Notes under the pieces: generated by a model
Databases searched by the model: none
Told to the model about the DNA's origin: nothing
The model's input: the letters and a program-made list of their open reading frames with translations, nothing else
Assembly: GCA_021324015.1 (NCBI GenBank)
Contig: JAJPJX010000146.1
Location: 1-64,000, forward strand
Direction: 5' to 3'
DNA from: Solibacteraceae bacterium
Lineage (GTDB): Bacteria; Acidobacteriota; Terriglobia; Bryobacterales; Bryobacteraceae
Length of the DNA stretch: 64,000 nucleotides
Position numbers and translations under genes: made by a program
Shown here: piece by piece, positions 1-8,490 of the stretch
How the letters are laid out: each line of letters starts with the position of its first letter
Position numbering within the stretch: position 1 is the stretch's first letter

Positions 1-522
1 CTGGCCGGCCAGATCGCGAAAATCAAGGGCTGCCGCGCCGTCGGCGTCGCTGGCTCGGACGCCAAGATCGAGTGGCTCCGCAGCCTGGGTTTCGACGCGG
101 CTTTCAACTACCGGACCGCCACCGACTACCCCGCCAAGCTGCAGGAGGTCTGCCCGAACGGCATCGACGTGTACTTCGACAATGTGGGCGGCTCGCTCAC
201 CGACGCCGCGCTGCGGCTCATCAACGTCAAAGCCCGCGTGGTGATCTGCGGACAGATCTCGCAATACAACCTGGAGAAGCCGGAGATGGAGCCGCGCTGG
301 CTCTGGCAACTGATCGTCAAGCAGGCGCGCGTCGAGGGATTCCTGGTGTTTCAGTTTGCGGACCGCTACCGGGAAGGCCTGGAACAGATGGCCGCCTGGC
401 TGAAGGATGGCAAACTCACCTACCGGGAAGAGGTGGTCGAAGGAATCGAGAACGCGCCGGCCGCCTTCATCGGCATGCTCCAGGGACGCAACACCGGCAA
501 ACAACTGGTGAAGATCGGCTAA
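1..522 (+). CDS. NADP-dependent oxidoreductase, MDR superfamily (3' part)
   Basis: The frame is open from base 1 to a TAA at 520-522, giving the last 173 residues of a protein whose start lies outside the window. The visible part matches the C-terminal half of zinc-independent medium-chain dehydrogenase/reductases of the CurA / prostaglandin-reductase type: the end of the Rossmann fold (AGSDAKIEWLRSLGFD), the family motif DVYFDNVGG near residue 57, and the C-terminal LTYREEVVEGIENAPAAF helix. These enzymes reduce activated double bonds with NADPH in the cytoplasm; the substrate cannot be told from sequence. The gene is followed by a broken antitoxin gene, so it appears to end its transcription unit. 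Confidence 0.85.
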   Translation: MAGQIAKIKGCRAVGVAGSDAKIEWLRSLGFDAAFNYRTATDYPAKLQEVCPNGIDVYFDNVGGSLTDAALRLINVKARVVICGQISQYNLEKPEMEPRWLWQLIVKQARVEGFLVFQFADRYREGLEQMAAWLKDGKLTYREEVVEGIENAPAAFIGMLQGRNTGKQLVKIG

Positions 523-560
523 ACGCCGATGGATGCTGGAGGGGCCGGTAGAATCGACAT

Positions 561-754
561 GTGCGCAACGAGTTCACCGCATTCTCGATCGAGAGTGCCC
601 GTGGGACGTCGCGTACTGCGCGGAAGTTCCCGAGTCTGACGGCCAGGGCGCATCGCGGGAAGAGTGTCTTGCGAACTTGCACGAGGCCATCGCGCTCATT
701 GCTGAGGCGGCGCGATTCGGAGATCGCCAATCTGCTCGCCAGGAGGATTTGTAA
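561..754 (+). pseudogene. HicB-family antitoxin remnant with a frameshift
   Basis: Two overlapping frames each carry half of a HicB-like antitoxin. The first, from GTG 561, reads MRNEFTA, a typical HicB start. The second reads ILDRECPWDVAYCAEVPE, then DGQGASREECLANLHEAI, the HicB core, and ends at 754. The join is around base 581; adding one base there would restore a single protein of about 64 residues. HicB proteins are RNase-H-fold antitoxins that bind the HicA mRNA interferase. No HicA frame is seen on either side, so this looks like a decayed, toxin-less copy. A sequencing error or programmed slip is less likely but cannot be excluded from one sequence. Confidence 0.6.
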
Positions 755-781
755 CAAGCTCTCGATTCCCGAGCCGCCGGG

Positions 782-1180
782 CTAGTCCAGCGCGCCGGAC
801 ACCGCCCGCAGCAACTCCTCCCGCGTGAAGGGCTTCGCCACCAGGACGAAGCCCTTCGTCTCGGCAAAAGCGTGCGTCACCGTACTGTCATGAAATCCGG
901 AGATGAACAACACGCGCAGGTCCGGCTGCCGGGCTAACAGGCGCGATGCCAGCGCCGGACCCGTCAAGTCCGGCATCATCACGTCAGTCAGTAGCAGGTG
1001 GATAGGGGAAGATGCACTCTCGTACACCTCGATGGCGTCTGACCCGCCGTTGGCCACCAGCACGTCGAACCCCGCGCCGGCAAGAATGACGCGCACGAGG
1101 TTTAGAACCGTCACGTCGTCATCCACCACGAGGATGGTGTGTTTACCCGGCATTTGGGCAATTGCGCCACAATCGGCCAT
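782..1180 (-). CDS. Receiver-only response regulator (CheY-like)
   Basis: The product has 132 residues and consists of little more than one receiver domain. Acidic residues D20-D22 (LVVDDD), the phospho-acceptor D66 (LLTDVMMP), S94 in place of the usual Thr (LFISG), and K116 (VAKPF) are all present, so it should be phosphorylatable. There is no output domain, so it probably acts through protein contacts or as part of a phosphorelay; no histidine kinase lies nearby. I chose the ATG at 1178-1180, preceded by an AGGGAAA ribosome-binding site, because the longer open frame upstream is only the antisense of gnd. It is transcribed divergently from gnd. Confidence 0.85.
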   Translation of the reverse strand: MADCGAIAQMPGKHTILVVDDDVTVLNLVRVILAGAGFDVLVANGGSDAIEVYESASSPIHLLLTDVMMPDLTGPALASRLLARQPDLRVLFISGFHDSTVTHAFAETKGFVLVAKPFTREELLRAVSGALD

Positions 1181-1366
1181 GCTGATTTCCCTGCGGAGAA
1201 GCGTGCCGCTGAGGGCTGCTGATTTGACTCGGCTTTGTCCGCAGGGCGGAAGGTTCCCTGTCGCCCTTGGATTGTGCCTCCGCTGACTTTTTATTATAGC
1301 CGCAGCTTCCCGTCGGCGAATCCAGCAGTTTCCGCGCCTCATCTGAATGCTGGAGGAGGAGTCTCG

Positions 1367-2290
1367 ATGGTACTTGGGATGATCGGTCTGGGCAAGATGG
1401 GAGCGAACATGGCGGAACGCCTCACCCGCGCCGGCCACCAGGTGGTAGGCTACGATCGCGATGCTGCCGCGGTCAAAAAGGTGATCGAACGCGGCGGCCT
1501 GGGCGCGGACTCTCTGCCCGCGCTGGCACGCCAGTTGCAACCCCGCCGCGCCATTTGGATCATGGTGCCCGCCGGCGATCCCGTGGATCAAACCATCCAG
1601 GCCCTCCTGCCCCACCTGGCGAAAGGCGACATCCTCATCGACGGCGGCAATTCCAATTACAAGGACTCGCAGCGGCGCGGCGCGGAGTTGAAGGCCCAGG
1701 GATTCGAGTTTCTGGATGTGGGCACCAGCGGCGGTATCTGGGGGCTCCGCGAAGGCTACAGCATGATGATCGGCGGCGACGGCGAAGCCGTCTCCTGGCT
1801 GCGTCCCATTTTCGAAGCTCTGGCGCCCGCCGCCGACAAGGGCTGGGGCCACGTGGGTCCGTCCGGCGCCGGGCACTTCGTCAAGATGGTGCACAACGGC
1901 ATCGAGTATGGCCTCATGCAGGCCTACGCCGAAGGGTTCGAGCTGATCCGCCGCAAGGAGGAGTTTCAGCCGGACCTGGTGCAGGTCGCCGAAATCTGGC
2001 GCTATGGCAGCGTGGTGCGCTCCTGGCTGCTCGACCTGATTGCCGATGCGCTGGGCAAGAACCCCAACCTGGAGGGAATCGCGCCGTACGTAGCCGACTC
2101 CGGGGAGGGCCGCTGGACGGCCAAAGAGGCCATCGACCTGGGTGTCGCCATGCCGGTCATCTCCCTGGCGCTGGAACGCCGCTTTCTGACCCATGACGCC
2201 GAGCGCTTCGCCGACCGCCTGCTGGCGGTCACCCGCCAGGAATTCGGCGGCCACGCCGTCAAGACCGAAGCGGGAAGGGCGCGCGGGTGA
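1367..2290 (+). CDS. gnd: 6-phosphogluconate dehydrogenase, decarboxylating (short form)
   Basis: A 307-residue protein with the N-terminal nucleotide-binding motif GLGKMG (residues 7-12), the substrate motif IDGGNSNYKDS and the catalytic lysine/asparagine stretch KMVHNGIEYG. It converts 6-phosphogluconate to ribulose 5-phosphate and CO2 in the cytoplasm. At about 300 residues it belongs to the short GntZ/YqeC-type subgroup rather than the 470-residue E. coli type; members of that subgroup often prefer NAD, which is inferred here. The ATG at 1367 is preceded by a strong GGAGGAGG site. The stop overlaps the GTG start of the HAD gene, so the two should be translationally coupled. Confidence 0.93.
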   Translation: MVLGMIGLGKMGANMAERLTRAGHQVVGYDRDAAAVKKVIERGGLGADSLPALARQLQPRRAIWIMVPAGDPVDQTIQALLPHLAKGDILIDGGNSNYKDSQRRGAELKAQGFEFLDVGTSGGIWGLREGYSMMIGGDGEAVSWLRPIFEALAPAADKGWGHVGPSGAGHFVKMVHNGIEYGLMQAYAEGFELIRRKEEFQPDLVQVAEIWRYGSVVRSWLLDLIADALGKNPNLEGIAPYVADSGEGRWTAKEAIDLGVAMPVISLALERRFLTHDAERFADRLLAVTRQEFGGHAVKTEAGRARG

Positions 2291-2895
2291 GCGTTCGCGC
2301 GTTGTTCTTCGACGTGGGCGGGGTGCTGGGCACCAACGGCTGGGACCGGGCCGCCCGGCGCCGCGCCGCCGCGGAGTTCCACCTGGACTGGGAGGAGCTC
2401 GAGGAGCGCCACGAGCTGCTGGCCGCGGATTTCGACAACGGCCGCATCACCCTGGACCAGTACCTGGAGCGCATCGTCCTTTACTGCCAGCGGCCCTTTT
2501 CGCGCGAGGCATTCCGCGAGTTCATGTACGCGCAGTCGCAGCCCAATCCCGGCAGCCTGGCTATCGTGGCGGAACTCGCGCGCTCCGGCCGCTACTTGCT
2601 GGCGACGCTGAACAACGAATCCGCGGAGCTGCACCGCTACCGCATCGAGCGCTTTGGGTTGCGCGGCCTGTTCACGGTGTTCTTTACCTCCTGCTACCTG
2701 GGTGTGCGCAAGCCGGACGAGAAGATTTACCGGCTGGCCATGGCGCTCACACAGCGTGAGCCGGAGGAGTGCCTCTTCGTGGACGACCGCGCCCTGAATG
2801 TGGAATCCGCCGCCCGGCTGGGCATTCCCGCCATCCGCTTCCAGTCCGCCGGGCAGCTTCGCGAGGAACTCGAGCGTCGCGGCGTTTTACCGTAG
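2287..2895 (+). CDS. HAD-IA family phosphatase
   Basis: A 202-residue haloacid-dehalogenase-fold hydrolase. Motif I is FFDVGGVL, with the nucleophile Asp present but the usual second Asp replaced by Gly, as also occurs in YihX-type sugar-phosphate phosphatases. The helical cap follows at about residues 15-85, then motif II (LLATLNNES), motif III Lys (GVRKPDEKIY) and the metal-binding motif IV (CLFVDDRALN). The GTG start at 2287 overlaps the gnd stop, so a cytoplasmic sugar-phosphate or metabolite-repair role fits the context, but the substrate is unknown. Confidence 0.85.
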   Translation: MSVRALFFDVGGVLGTNGWDRAARRRAAAEFHLDWEELEERHELLAADFDNGRITLDQYLERIVLYCQRPFSREAFREFMYAQSQPNPGSLAIVAELARSGRYLLATLNNESAELHRYRIERFGLRGLFTVFFTSCYLGVRKPDEKIYRLAMALTQREPEECLFVDDRALNVESAARLGIPAIRFQSAGQLREELERRGVLP

Positions 2896-2899
2896 AGGG

Positions 2900-3349
2900 A
2901 TGCCGGCGCGCATCCGCATCAGCCGCTTTCGCCTCGCCCAACTCCCCCGCATCCTGGCCATCGAAAATGCCGCCTTCCCGCGCGAGGCCTACAACCGGCA
3001 GATGTTCCTGGAACTGCATCGCGATTGCAGTCCTCTGTTTTACATCGCGCGTTATGGGCATGCCATCGCCGGATACATGGTGACCTGCACTGCCGGGAGC
3101 CACGCGGAGATCGTCTCCATTGCCGTCCATCCGCAGTTCCGGCAGCGCGGCTTGGGAGCCGCCCTGATGCGGCACACTTTGCGGCGCCTGAAACCAGCCG
3201 GCATCACGCAGGTGGACCTGATGGTCCGGACCACCAACGCCGCGGCCATCGCCTTCTATCGCCGATTCGGCTTCCGGCGCGCCCGCTGCGTGGCCGGCTA
3301 CTACGATGACGGCGCAGACGGGATACTCTACCGGCTGCGGCTGCACTAG
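2900..3349 (+). CDS. GNAT family N-acetyltransferase (RimI-like)
   Basis: A 149-residue protein with the GNAT fold: N-terminal beta strands, then the acetyl-CoA pyrophosphate loop in VHPQFRQRGLGAALMRHTL (Q/R-x-x-G-x-G/A) and the C-terminal motif RTTNAAAIAFYRRFGF. The arrangement resembles RimI/ArdAT-type ribosomal-protein or peptide N-acetyltransferases, but the acceptor cannot be assigned. The ATG at 2900 lies 4 bases after the stop of the HAD gene; a longer in-frame extension upstream overlaps that gene and looks non-coding. It is probably part of the gnd operon. Confidence 0.85.
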   Translation: MPARIRISRFRLAQLPRILAIENAAFPREAYNRQMFLELHRDCSPLFYIARYGHAIAGYMVTCTAGSHAEIVSIAVHPQFRQRGLGAALMRHTLRRLKPAGITQVDLMVRTTNAAAIAFYRRFGFRRARCVAGYYDDGADGILYRLRLH

Positions 3350-3367
3350 ACTGGTTGTGGTTGACCG

Positions 3368-3757
3368 ATGCCCCCGATTCTGCTGTGGCTGGCTTTTGCC
3401 GGCGCCCCGGATTTCCGCACATTCGTCGCGCGCGTGGAGCCGATCTTCGTGAAGCCCCGCGAGGGCAGCGCGCGCTGTTACGATTGCCACTCGCGTGAGA
3501 GCAACAAGGCTGCGTTTCATTTGGCGCCATTGGGGCCGGACGGCAAATGGAGCACCGCGCAGTCCCGCGCCAACTACGAGAACGTGCTGCGCCTGATCAC
3601 CCCTGGCGAGCCGCTGAAGAGCCGTTTGTTGACCCACCCCCTGGCGGCCGATGCCGGGGGCGACGAATTCCACACCGGCGGCAAGTTCTGGGCCTCGCAG
3701 GAGGACCCCGAATGGAAGCTCCTGTCGGATTGGGTGCGCGGCCGGCCCTCGAAGTAG
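3368..3757 (+). CDS. Small exported haem-binding protein with CxxCH motif
   Basis: A 129-residue protein. The hydrophobic start (MPPILLWLAFAGAP) could be a short signal peptide, and a single covalent haem-c motif, C37-Y-D-C40-H41, follows. The overall pattern resembles the planctomycete-type cytochrome C modules common in Acidobacteria and Planctomycetes: a haem site near the N-terminus, then PGEPLKSRLLTHPL and a closing EWKLLSDWVRG segment. These act outside the cytoplasmic membrane. It follows the acetyltransferase by 18 bases and converges on the receptor gene. The partner and redox role are unknown. Confidence 0.7.
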   Translation: MPPILLWLAFAGAPDFRTFVARVEPIFVKPREGSARCYDCHSRESNKAAFHLAPLGPDGKWSTAQSRANYENVLRLITPGEPLKSRLLTHPLAADAGGDEFHTGGKFWASQEDPEWKLLSDWVRGRPSK

Positions 3758-3766
3758 CGGCCGGCC

Positions 3767-6700
3767 CTAGAAAGTGAACCGGAGCGCGGCTTCGAGCGAC
3801 CTTGCGCCGCCGGTCTGAAACAGGGGCGCCAGGCCGCTTGCCGGACTGCCGGTTCCCAGCATCAGGTTCAGCATGGAAGGCGCGCTGCCAAACAGGGGAC
3901 TGGCCAGGTACCGCACCGGGTCCGCGAAATTCGGATGGTTCAGCGCGTTGAACGCTTCCAGCCGGAACTCGAGCCGGCGCTCGGCGCGGAGGGTGAAATC
4001 CCTGCGCAGAGCCAGATCGAGCTGCGACATGCCGAAACCGCTGAGAGCGTTGCGCCCCAGGCTGCCCTGCGTCAGGCCCGGCGTGGTTTCGAAAGCGGCG
4101 CGGTTCAAACGCCGGCCGCCCGGGGCGGCGCCGTCGGCGATCCAAACCGGCTGCCCGCCCACCAGGTCCGGGCGTGCGGCGTTGGCAAACGCGATGCCCA
4201 TGGCCTGATCGCTGTTCAGCACGGTGATGGGGAAACCCGTGCGGGTGTGCAGGATGCCGTCCAGCGCCCAGCCGCGCAGCCATGCGGCCCCCCGTCCGGC
4301 CGATCCCAGCGGTGGCAATTCCCAGGTGAAGGCCGCCGTGAAGGCATGGCGAGCATCGAAGTCGGAGGAGGCGCGGTCCTGCCCCAGGCTGACCGCCGGC
4401 CCCGCCCAGTAGAAGGCGGTGTCGGTGGAGCTGTTATCGAGCGAATGCGACCAGGTATACGCCACCAGGCCTTGCAGCCGCCGCGCCAGGCGCCGCCGGT
4501 ACTGCATCTCGAGCCCGTTATAGCCTGACGCGCCGTGGTTGGTGGCCAGCGCCACCCAGCTCACCGCACTGCTTCCCGGGCCTCCCATTTCCCGCCGGAT
4601 CAGGCGCCGGCCCTGCGAGCCCACGTATCCCACCGTCACCGCGTCGTGATCGCCAAAGGCGTGCTCTACCGAGGCGCTGTATTGTGCCACTACCGGCATG
4701 CGCAGGTTCGGCACGAAGCCGTAGCTCAGCAGCATGGAAAACGGCGCGTACCGGTCGTTGCCGAACTGGCGCACGCCCAGCGGGCCGCCGTTGATCACAT
4801 CCGTGGCGATGCTCAGGCTAGAGTCGTAATAAAGGCCGCCGCCGATCCGCACCACCGTGCGGTTGCTGTGCGACGGCTGGAAGGCCAGGCCCAGCCGGGG
4901 CGCGAAGTTCGAAAAGCGCTGCGGCCAGATGGGGCCGCTCGTGCGCACCACCGTGCCCTGCACCGGGTCCAGCGAGTAGGAAGGCAGGTTGTAGGCCGGC
5001 GGAGGGCTGTACTCCCAACGCAGTCCGTAGGTCAGCGTGAAGCGGGAAGCGATGCGCCAGGTGTCCTGCGCGAACAGGGACAGCTCGCGTACTACCACAG
5101 AGTCGTATTCCGGCGGGGAACTGGCGATCCACAGGTTGTGGTTCGAGACGAAATCGTCCAGGTTGTCCGCGATCACGCTCAGCGTGCCCGTGGCATCGTG
5201 GCGGTCGGGCGCCAGGCGGCGGTAGTCGAACCCCGCGCGGAGGCTATGCGCCCCGCGGTTCCGGCTGGCAGTCCCGGTCACGTTCCACTGGGTTTGCTGC
5301 CGGTCGCCCTCGCGGCCCGAGATGATCTCCCCGACCCCGGAAATCGAGAAGCGCAACAGCCGGTCACACAGGCCGGGCACGCGCACCAGGTAGAGCGTCG
5401 TGGGCTCCAGGCTGCAGCCCGCCGCCGTGTCGTCCATGGTCTTCCAGAATGTGTGCACCGCCGACACCGAGCCGTTGGTGCGCAGGTCCACGACCAGGTC
5501 TGAGGGGGCGCGCAAGTTCAGACCGGCGGTGAGACTTTTCGCCCGCAGGTTCAGTTGACTGATCTCGGTGGCGCCGAACTCGTTGAACGACGGCGAATCA
5601 TTGTAGCGCGCAAACAGCGTCAGACGGGAGGAGATCGCATGGTCCAGCCGGAGACTCCCCACGTCCAGGCGTGAGGGCCGGTTGTTCCGCCCGATCCACG
5701 CCGCCAAGCCATTGCCCAGGTCCCCTCCGTTGGCCACGGGGAAAAAATTCAGCGCTGGCTGCATGGCTGCCGGCGCCTCTGCCCGTGCCTCCGCGGAGGG
5801 CACCGCGGTCTCCCAGGCAAAAGGCTGGCGCAGCCGGATCCCTTCATAAGAGAGAAAGAAGAACGTGCGGTCGCGCCGGATGGGACCACCCAGGCTGGCG
5901 GCGAAGTCATTCAGACGCAGAGCCGCCCTTCCCTCGCCGTTCTGATTGGCGAACCAGTCGTTGGCCGCCATGTCTTCGTGCCGGAAGGCGTAAACCAGCG
6001 AACCGTGTAGGTTGTTGGAGCCCGAGCGGCTCACGAGAGCTACTTGCGCGCCCGGCAGCTTGCCGAACTCCGGCCTGGCCGTGGCCGTCTCGATGCGGAA
6101 TTCATCCAGCGCTTCGAGCGGTATCAGGCTGTGCAGGCTGCCCAGAGCCGACATGCCGGGCAGCGTCCCGCCGGTGGCCTGAGCCGGAAGGCCGCCCGCG
6201 CTCACGCCCGTGTTGGCGCTCAGCCCGTCGATGGTGAAATAGTTGCTGTTGGGCCGTTGTCCGCTGGCCGTGAACTGCCCCGCTTCTCCGCGGGTGGCGG
6301 GGGTCACCAGGGTTCCCGGCGCCAGGTCCATGAGCGCCAGCAGGTTGTGGCCGCTCAATGGAAGGCGCTCGATCCGGTCGCGGCCGATCACGGTGCTCAC
6401 CGCGGCATCCTGCGAATTTGAGCCCGGGGCCGTGCCCTCCACCGTGATGGTCTCCCGCACGCTGCCGATGGAAAGCAGGAAATCCGCCTCTGCCGGTCTG
6501 CCCAATTCCAGCTTCACGCCGAAGCGGATCATGGTGCGGAACCCTTCTTTGCGCACCGTGATTTTGTAGACTCCCGGGTCGAGCGAGGCCACCACGTAGC
6601 CGCCATCCGGCTGCGATCGCACCTCCCGGCGGAAGCCGGAGTCCTCGTTCAGCACGGTCACCTGGGCTTCCGGAACGGCCGCGCGCGAAGGGTCCAGGAT

Positions 6701-6796
6701 CACTCCGGAGACGTAGGAGAACGGCTGGGCCCGCACCGGCGCCGCGCCTGCCACACAGAACAGCAAGAGAGGCAGCACGCGGCGCGGATGCTTCAT
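3767..6796 (-). CDS. TonB-dependent receptor, Oar-like, with carboxypeptidase-regulatory domain
   Basis: A 1009-residue outer-membrane protein. Residues 1-23 form a signal peptide (LLLFCVAGAAPVRA). A carboxypeptidase-regulatory-like beta-sandwich follows (about 28-110, GVILDPSRAAVPEAQVTV), then a plug-like domain (LPLSGHNLLALMDLAPG, FTIDGLSANTG), then a large beta-barrel that ends in Phe (ALRFTF), as outer-membrane barrels do. Such Oar-type receptors are expanded in Acidobacteria and are thought to import or bind large polymers; the ligand is unknown. Its ATG overlaps the stop of the anti-sigma gene by four bases, which ties its expression to the sigma/anti-sigma pair. Confidence 0.9.
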   Translation of the reverse strand: MKHPRRVLPLLLFCVAGAAPVRAQPFSYVSGVILDPSRAAVPEAQVTVLNEDSGFRREVRSQPDGGYVVASLDPGVYKITVRKEGFRTMIRFGVKLELGRPAEADFLLSIGSVRETITVEGTAPGSNSQDAAVSTVIGRDRIERLPLSGHNLLALMDLAPGTLVTPATRGEAGQFTASGQRPNSNYFTIDGLSANTGVSAGGLPAQATGGTLPGMSALGSLHSLIPLEALDEFRIETATARPEFGKLPGAQVALVSRSGSNNLHGSLVYAFRHEDMAANDWFANQNGEGRAALRLNDFAASLGGPIRRDRTFFFLSYEGIRLRQPFAWETAVPSAEARAEAPAAMQPALNFFPVANGGDLGNGLAAWIGRNNRPSRLDVGSLRLDHAISSRLTLFARYNDSPSFNEFGATEISQLNLRAKSLTAGLNLRAPSDLVVDLRTNGSVSAVHTFWKTMDDTAAGCSLEPTTLYLVRVPGLCDRLLRFSISGVGEIISGREGDRQQTQWNVTGTASRNRGAHSLRAGFDYRRLAPDRHDATGTLSVIADNLDDFVSNHNLWIASSPPEYDSVVVRELSLFAQDTWRIASRFTLTYGLRWEYSPPPAYNLPSYSLDPVQGTVVRTSGPIWPQRFSNFAPRLGLAFQPSHSNRTVVRIGGGLYYDSSLSIATDVINGGPLGVRQFGNDRYAPFSMLLSYGFVPNLRMPVVAQYSASVEHAFGDHDAVTVGYVGSQGRRLIRREMGGPGSSAVSWVALATNHGASGYNGLEMQYRRRLARRLQGLVAYTWSHSLDNSSTDTAFYWAGPAVSLGQDRASSDFDARHAFTAAFTWELPPLGSAGRGAAWLRGWALDGILHTRTGFPITVLNSDQAMGIAFANAARPDLVGGQPVWIADGAAPGGRRLNRAAFETTPGLTQGSLGRNALSGFGMSQLDLALRRDFTLRAERRLEFRLEAFNALNHPNFADPVRYLASPLFGSAPSMLNLMLGTGSPASGLAPLFQTGGARSLEAALRFTF

Positions 6797-8490
6797 TCGA
6801 CCGTTCTCCCACCCGGCTGCGAGAGCAGACGCTCGTAGGCTTCGGCGCCGGCCCGCAACTGCGTCAGGCTCTCCAGCAGCTCCGCGGGCAGCCGGGCCTC
6901 GGGCACCGGCGGCGGCGCCGCGGCGAACAGGGCTGCCAGTAGGGTCTCGGTGTGCCGCGCCTCCCGGAACAGCTCCTCGGTGGCCGGCTGCCAGGCGCCT
7001 GCGGAAAGGGCGGAGCGCGCGGCGGTGGCCGCCGGCCCGGCCAGCGGTGACAGCACCGGGTTCAGCAGGCGCTGCAACTCGACTGTCTGGCGTGCGAGCA
7101 CGCCGGTGTGCTCCTGCACCATCTGGCGCAGCAACTCCTGGTCCTGGCTGCTCAGCCCGGCCGCCGCATCGGAGGGAAAGCGATCCGCCAGGCGGCGCAG
7201 AGCGTAGATCCGGGACATTACCGCATCGCTCATGTCCAGCGCCTGGCCGGCCAGTTGCTCGAAAAACGCCCGCCCGCCGAGCTGCTCCTCCATGCGGGCC
7301 TGTAAGCCGGGGGCTTCCGCTCTTACTGCCTCAGCGCCGCCGGGCCGCGCCGGCGGCGCGCCTGCCGCGGGTTCGGCGAACCGGATCACGACCCTGGGCA
7401 TCGCGGCCAGCGCTTCCTGAATGCGCTGCTGCCGTTCGGCGCCTACCCCCACGCCGCTGACCAGGATCTGGCTGCCGCTGCGCCGCACCTCTATAGGATC
7501 GCCCAAATCGGCCCCCACCTGGTGTAGGGCCGCCAGCACCCGCAGTTCGTCGCCCACAGTGGCGGGCGGCTTGGCGGCCGGTGCCGCTGCGGCTGGATGC
7601 GGGGCCGGCGGCAGCGTGGGAGCGATGCGCTCCTCCCGGTTGACCTCGCCGGCGATCTCCGCGGCGGCGCCCTCGTCCAGCACGGTGATCTCCACCCATT
7701 CCCGATTGCGGAACTCCAGCCGCTCTTCCACCGGGCGATAATCCCGTGCGTCCAGGCGCAGCACAGCCTCCTGCAAAACTCCCGACTGTGTGGTGGTCCG
7801 GATGCGGTATCCGCCCGGCCTGCCGCTGATGGAGGTGACCTCGTCGCGGCGGTCCGCCAGTTGCTCTCGCCACGCCGCATACGAGCGCGCGCTGAGCGGG
7901 TCCTCCCAACTGTAGTGCGCCGCAGCGAACAGCGCCTCGAGCGGCGCGGCCCCGGCTTCCTGCGGGACGCTCCCGGCGCGGGCTCCGATCACCCGCGTGA
8001 GGCGCTGCTGCCGCGTGCGAATCTGGATGCGCCGCGGACCCTCGCGGCGCGCTTCCGCCGCCACCGCCTTGCGCAGCAGCGCGGCGGCCCGCACCGAGGG
8101 CGCGTTCTGAAACTGGTAGATTATCGCCGCGACCAGCGCCAGGGCCACGGCCGCCGGAGCCCAGCGCCGGGCCGGCCCGGCCAGCCGCGCCACCGCTTGC
8201 GCCATGCGCCGCGCCAAAGAAACCGGCTCCAGCGCGGCATCTGCTTCCGCCATGCGCCGGCGCAAATCCGCCCAGGGCGCCGGCGGGGGCGGCAGATGCG
8301 CCTGCCACACATCCTTCCGATACCGCACGCACTCGCCCGCCACCCGTTGGATCTCCTCGATCTCCAGGCGGCATTGCCAGCAGGCCTCCAGGTGCTCCCG
8401 GACCCGGCCGGCGGCACGCGACCCCAGTTCCCCATCCGCGTACCGCAACAACTGTTCGCCTTCGGGGTGGCGCATTTCCAGACTACGCAT
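6793..8490 (-). CDS. Transmembrane anti-sigma factor with zf-HC2 domain and large periplasmic part
   Basis: A 565-residue protein. Residues 8-60 carry the zinc-binding anti-sigma motif H33-x3-C37-x2-C40. A proline-rich linker and one membrane helix (about 110-127, WAPAAVALALVAAIIYQF) follow, then a 430-residue extracytoplasmic region. That region includes a stretch around 315-365 (VEVRR/SGSQILVSGVGVG pattern) that resembles a BON fold, and a helical C-terminus. It should hold the adjacent ECF sigma factor at the membrane and release it on an outside signal. It overlaps the sigma gene by 8 bases and the receptor gene by 4. The periplasmic part is much longer than in standard anti-sigma factors. 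An ATG at 8475 is an alternative start. Confidence 0.8.
   Translation of the reverse strand: MRSLEMRHPEGEQLLRYADGELGSRAAGRVREHLEACWQCRLEIEEIQRVAGECVRYRKDVWQAHLPPPPAPWADLRRRMAEADAALEPVSLARRMAQAVARLAGPARRWAPAAVALALVAAIIYQFQNAPSVRAAALLRKAVAAEARREGPRRIQIRTRQQRLTRVIGARAGSVPQEAGAAPLEALFAAAHYSWEDPLSARSYAAWREQLADRRDEVTSISGRPGGYRIRTTTQSGVLQEAVLRLDARDYRPVEERLEFRNREWVEITVLDEGAAAEIAGEVNREERIAPTLPPAPHPAAAAPAAKPPATVGDELRVLAALHQVGADLGDPIEVRRSGSQILVSGVGVGAERQQRIQEALAAMPRVVIRFAEPAAGAPPARPGGAEAVRAEAPGLQARMEEQLGGRAFFEQLAGQALDMSDAVMSRIYALRRLADRFPSDAAAGLSSQDQELLRQMVQEHTGVLARQTVELQRLLNPVLSPLAGPAATAARSALSAGAWQPATEELFREARHTETLLAALFAAAPPPVPEARLPAELLESLTQLRAGAEAYERLLSQPGGRTVE

Noticed and set aside
1267-1299. Promoter for gnd (TTGGAT/TTGTGC with TATTAT/TTATAG)
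   Set aside because: Several overlapping hexamers are possible but no pair has both good sequence and 16-18-base spacing.
1181-2254. Long minus-strand frame continuing upstream of the response regulator (490 residues in all)
   Set aside because: The first 358 residues are antisense to gnd, with no domain; the receiver domain starts at its own ATG with a ribosome-binding site.
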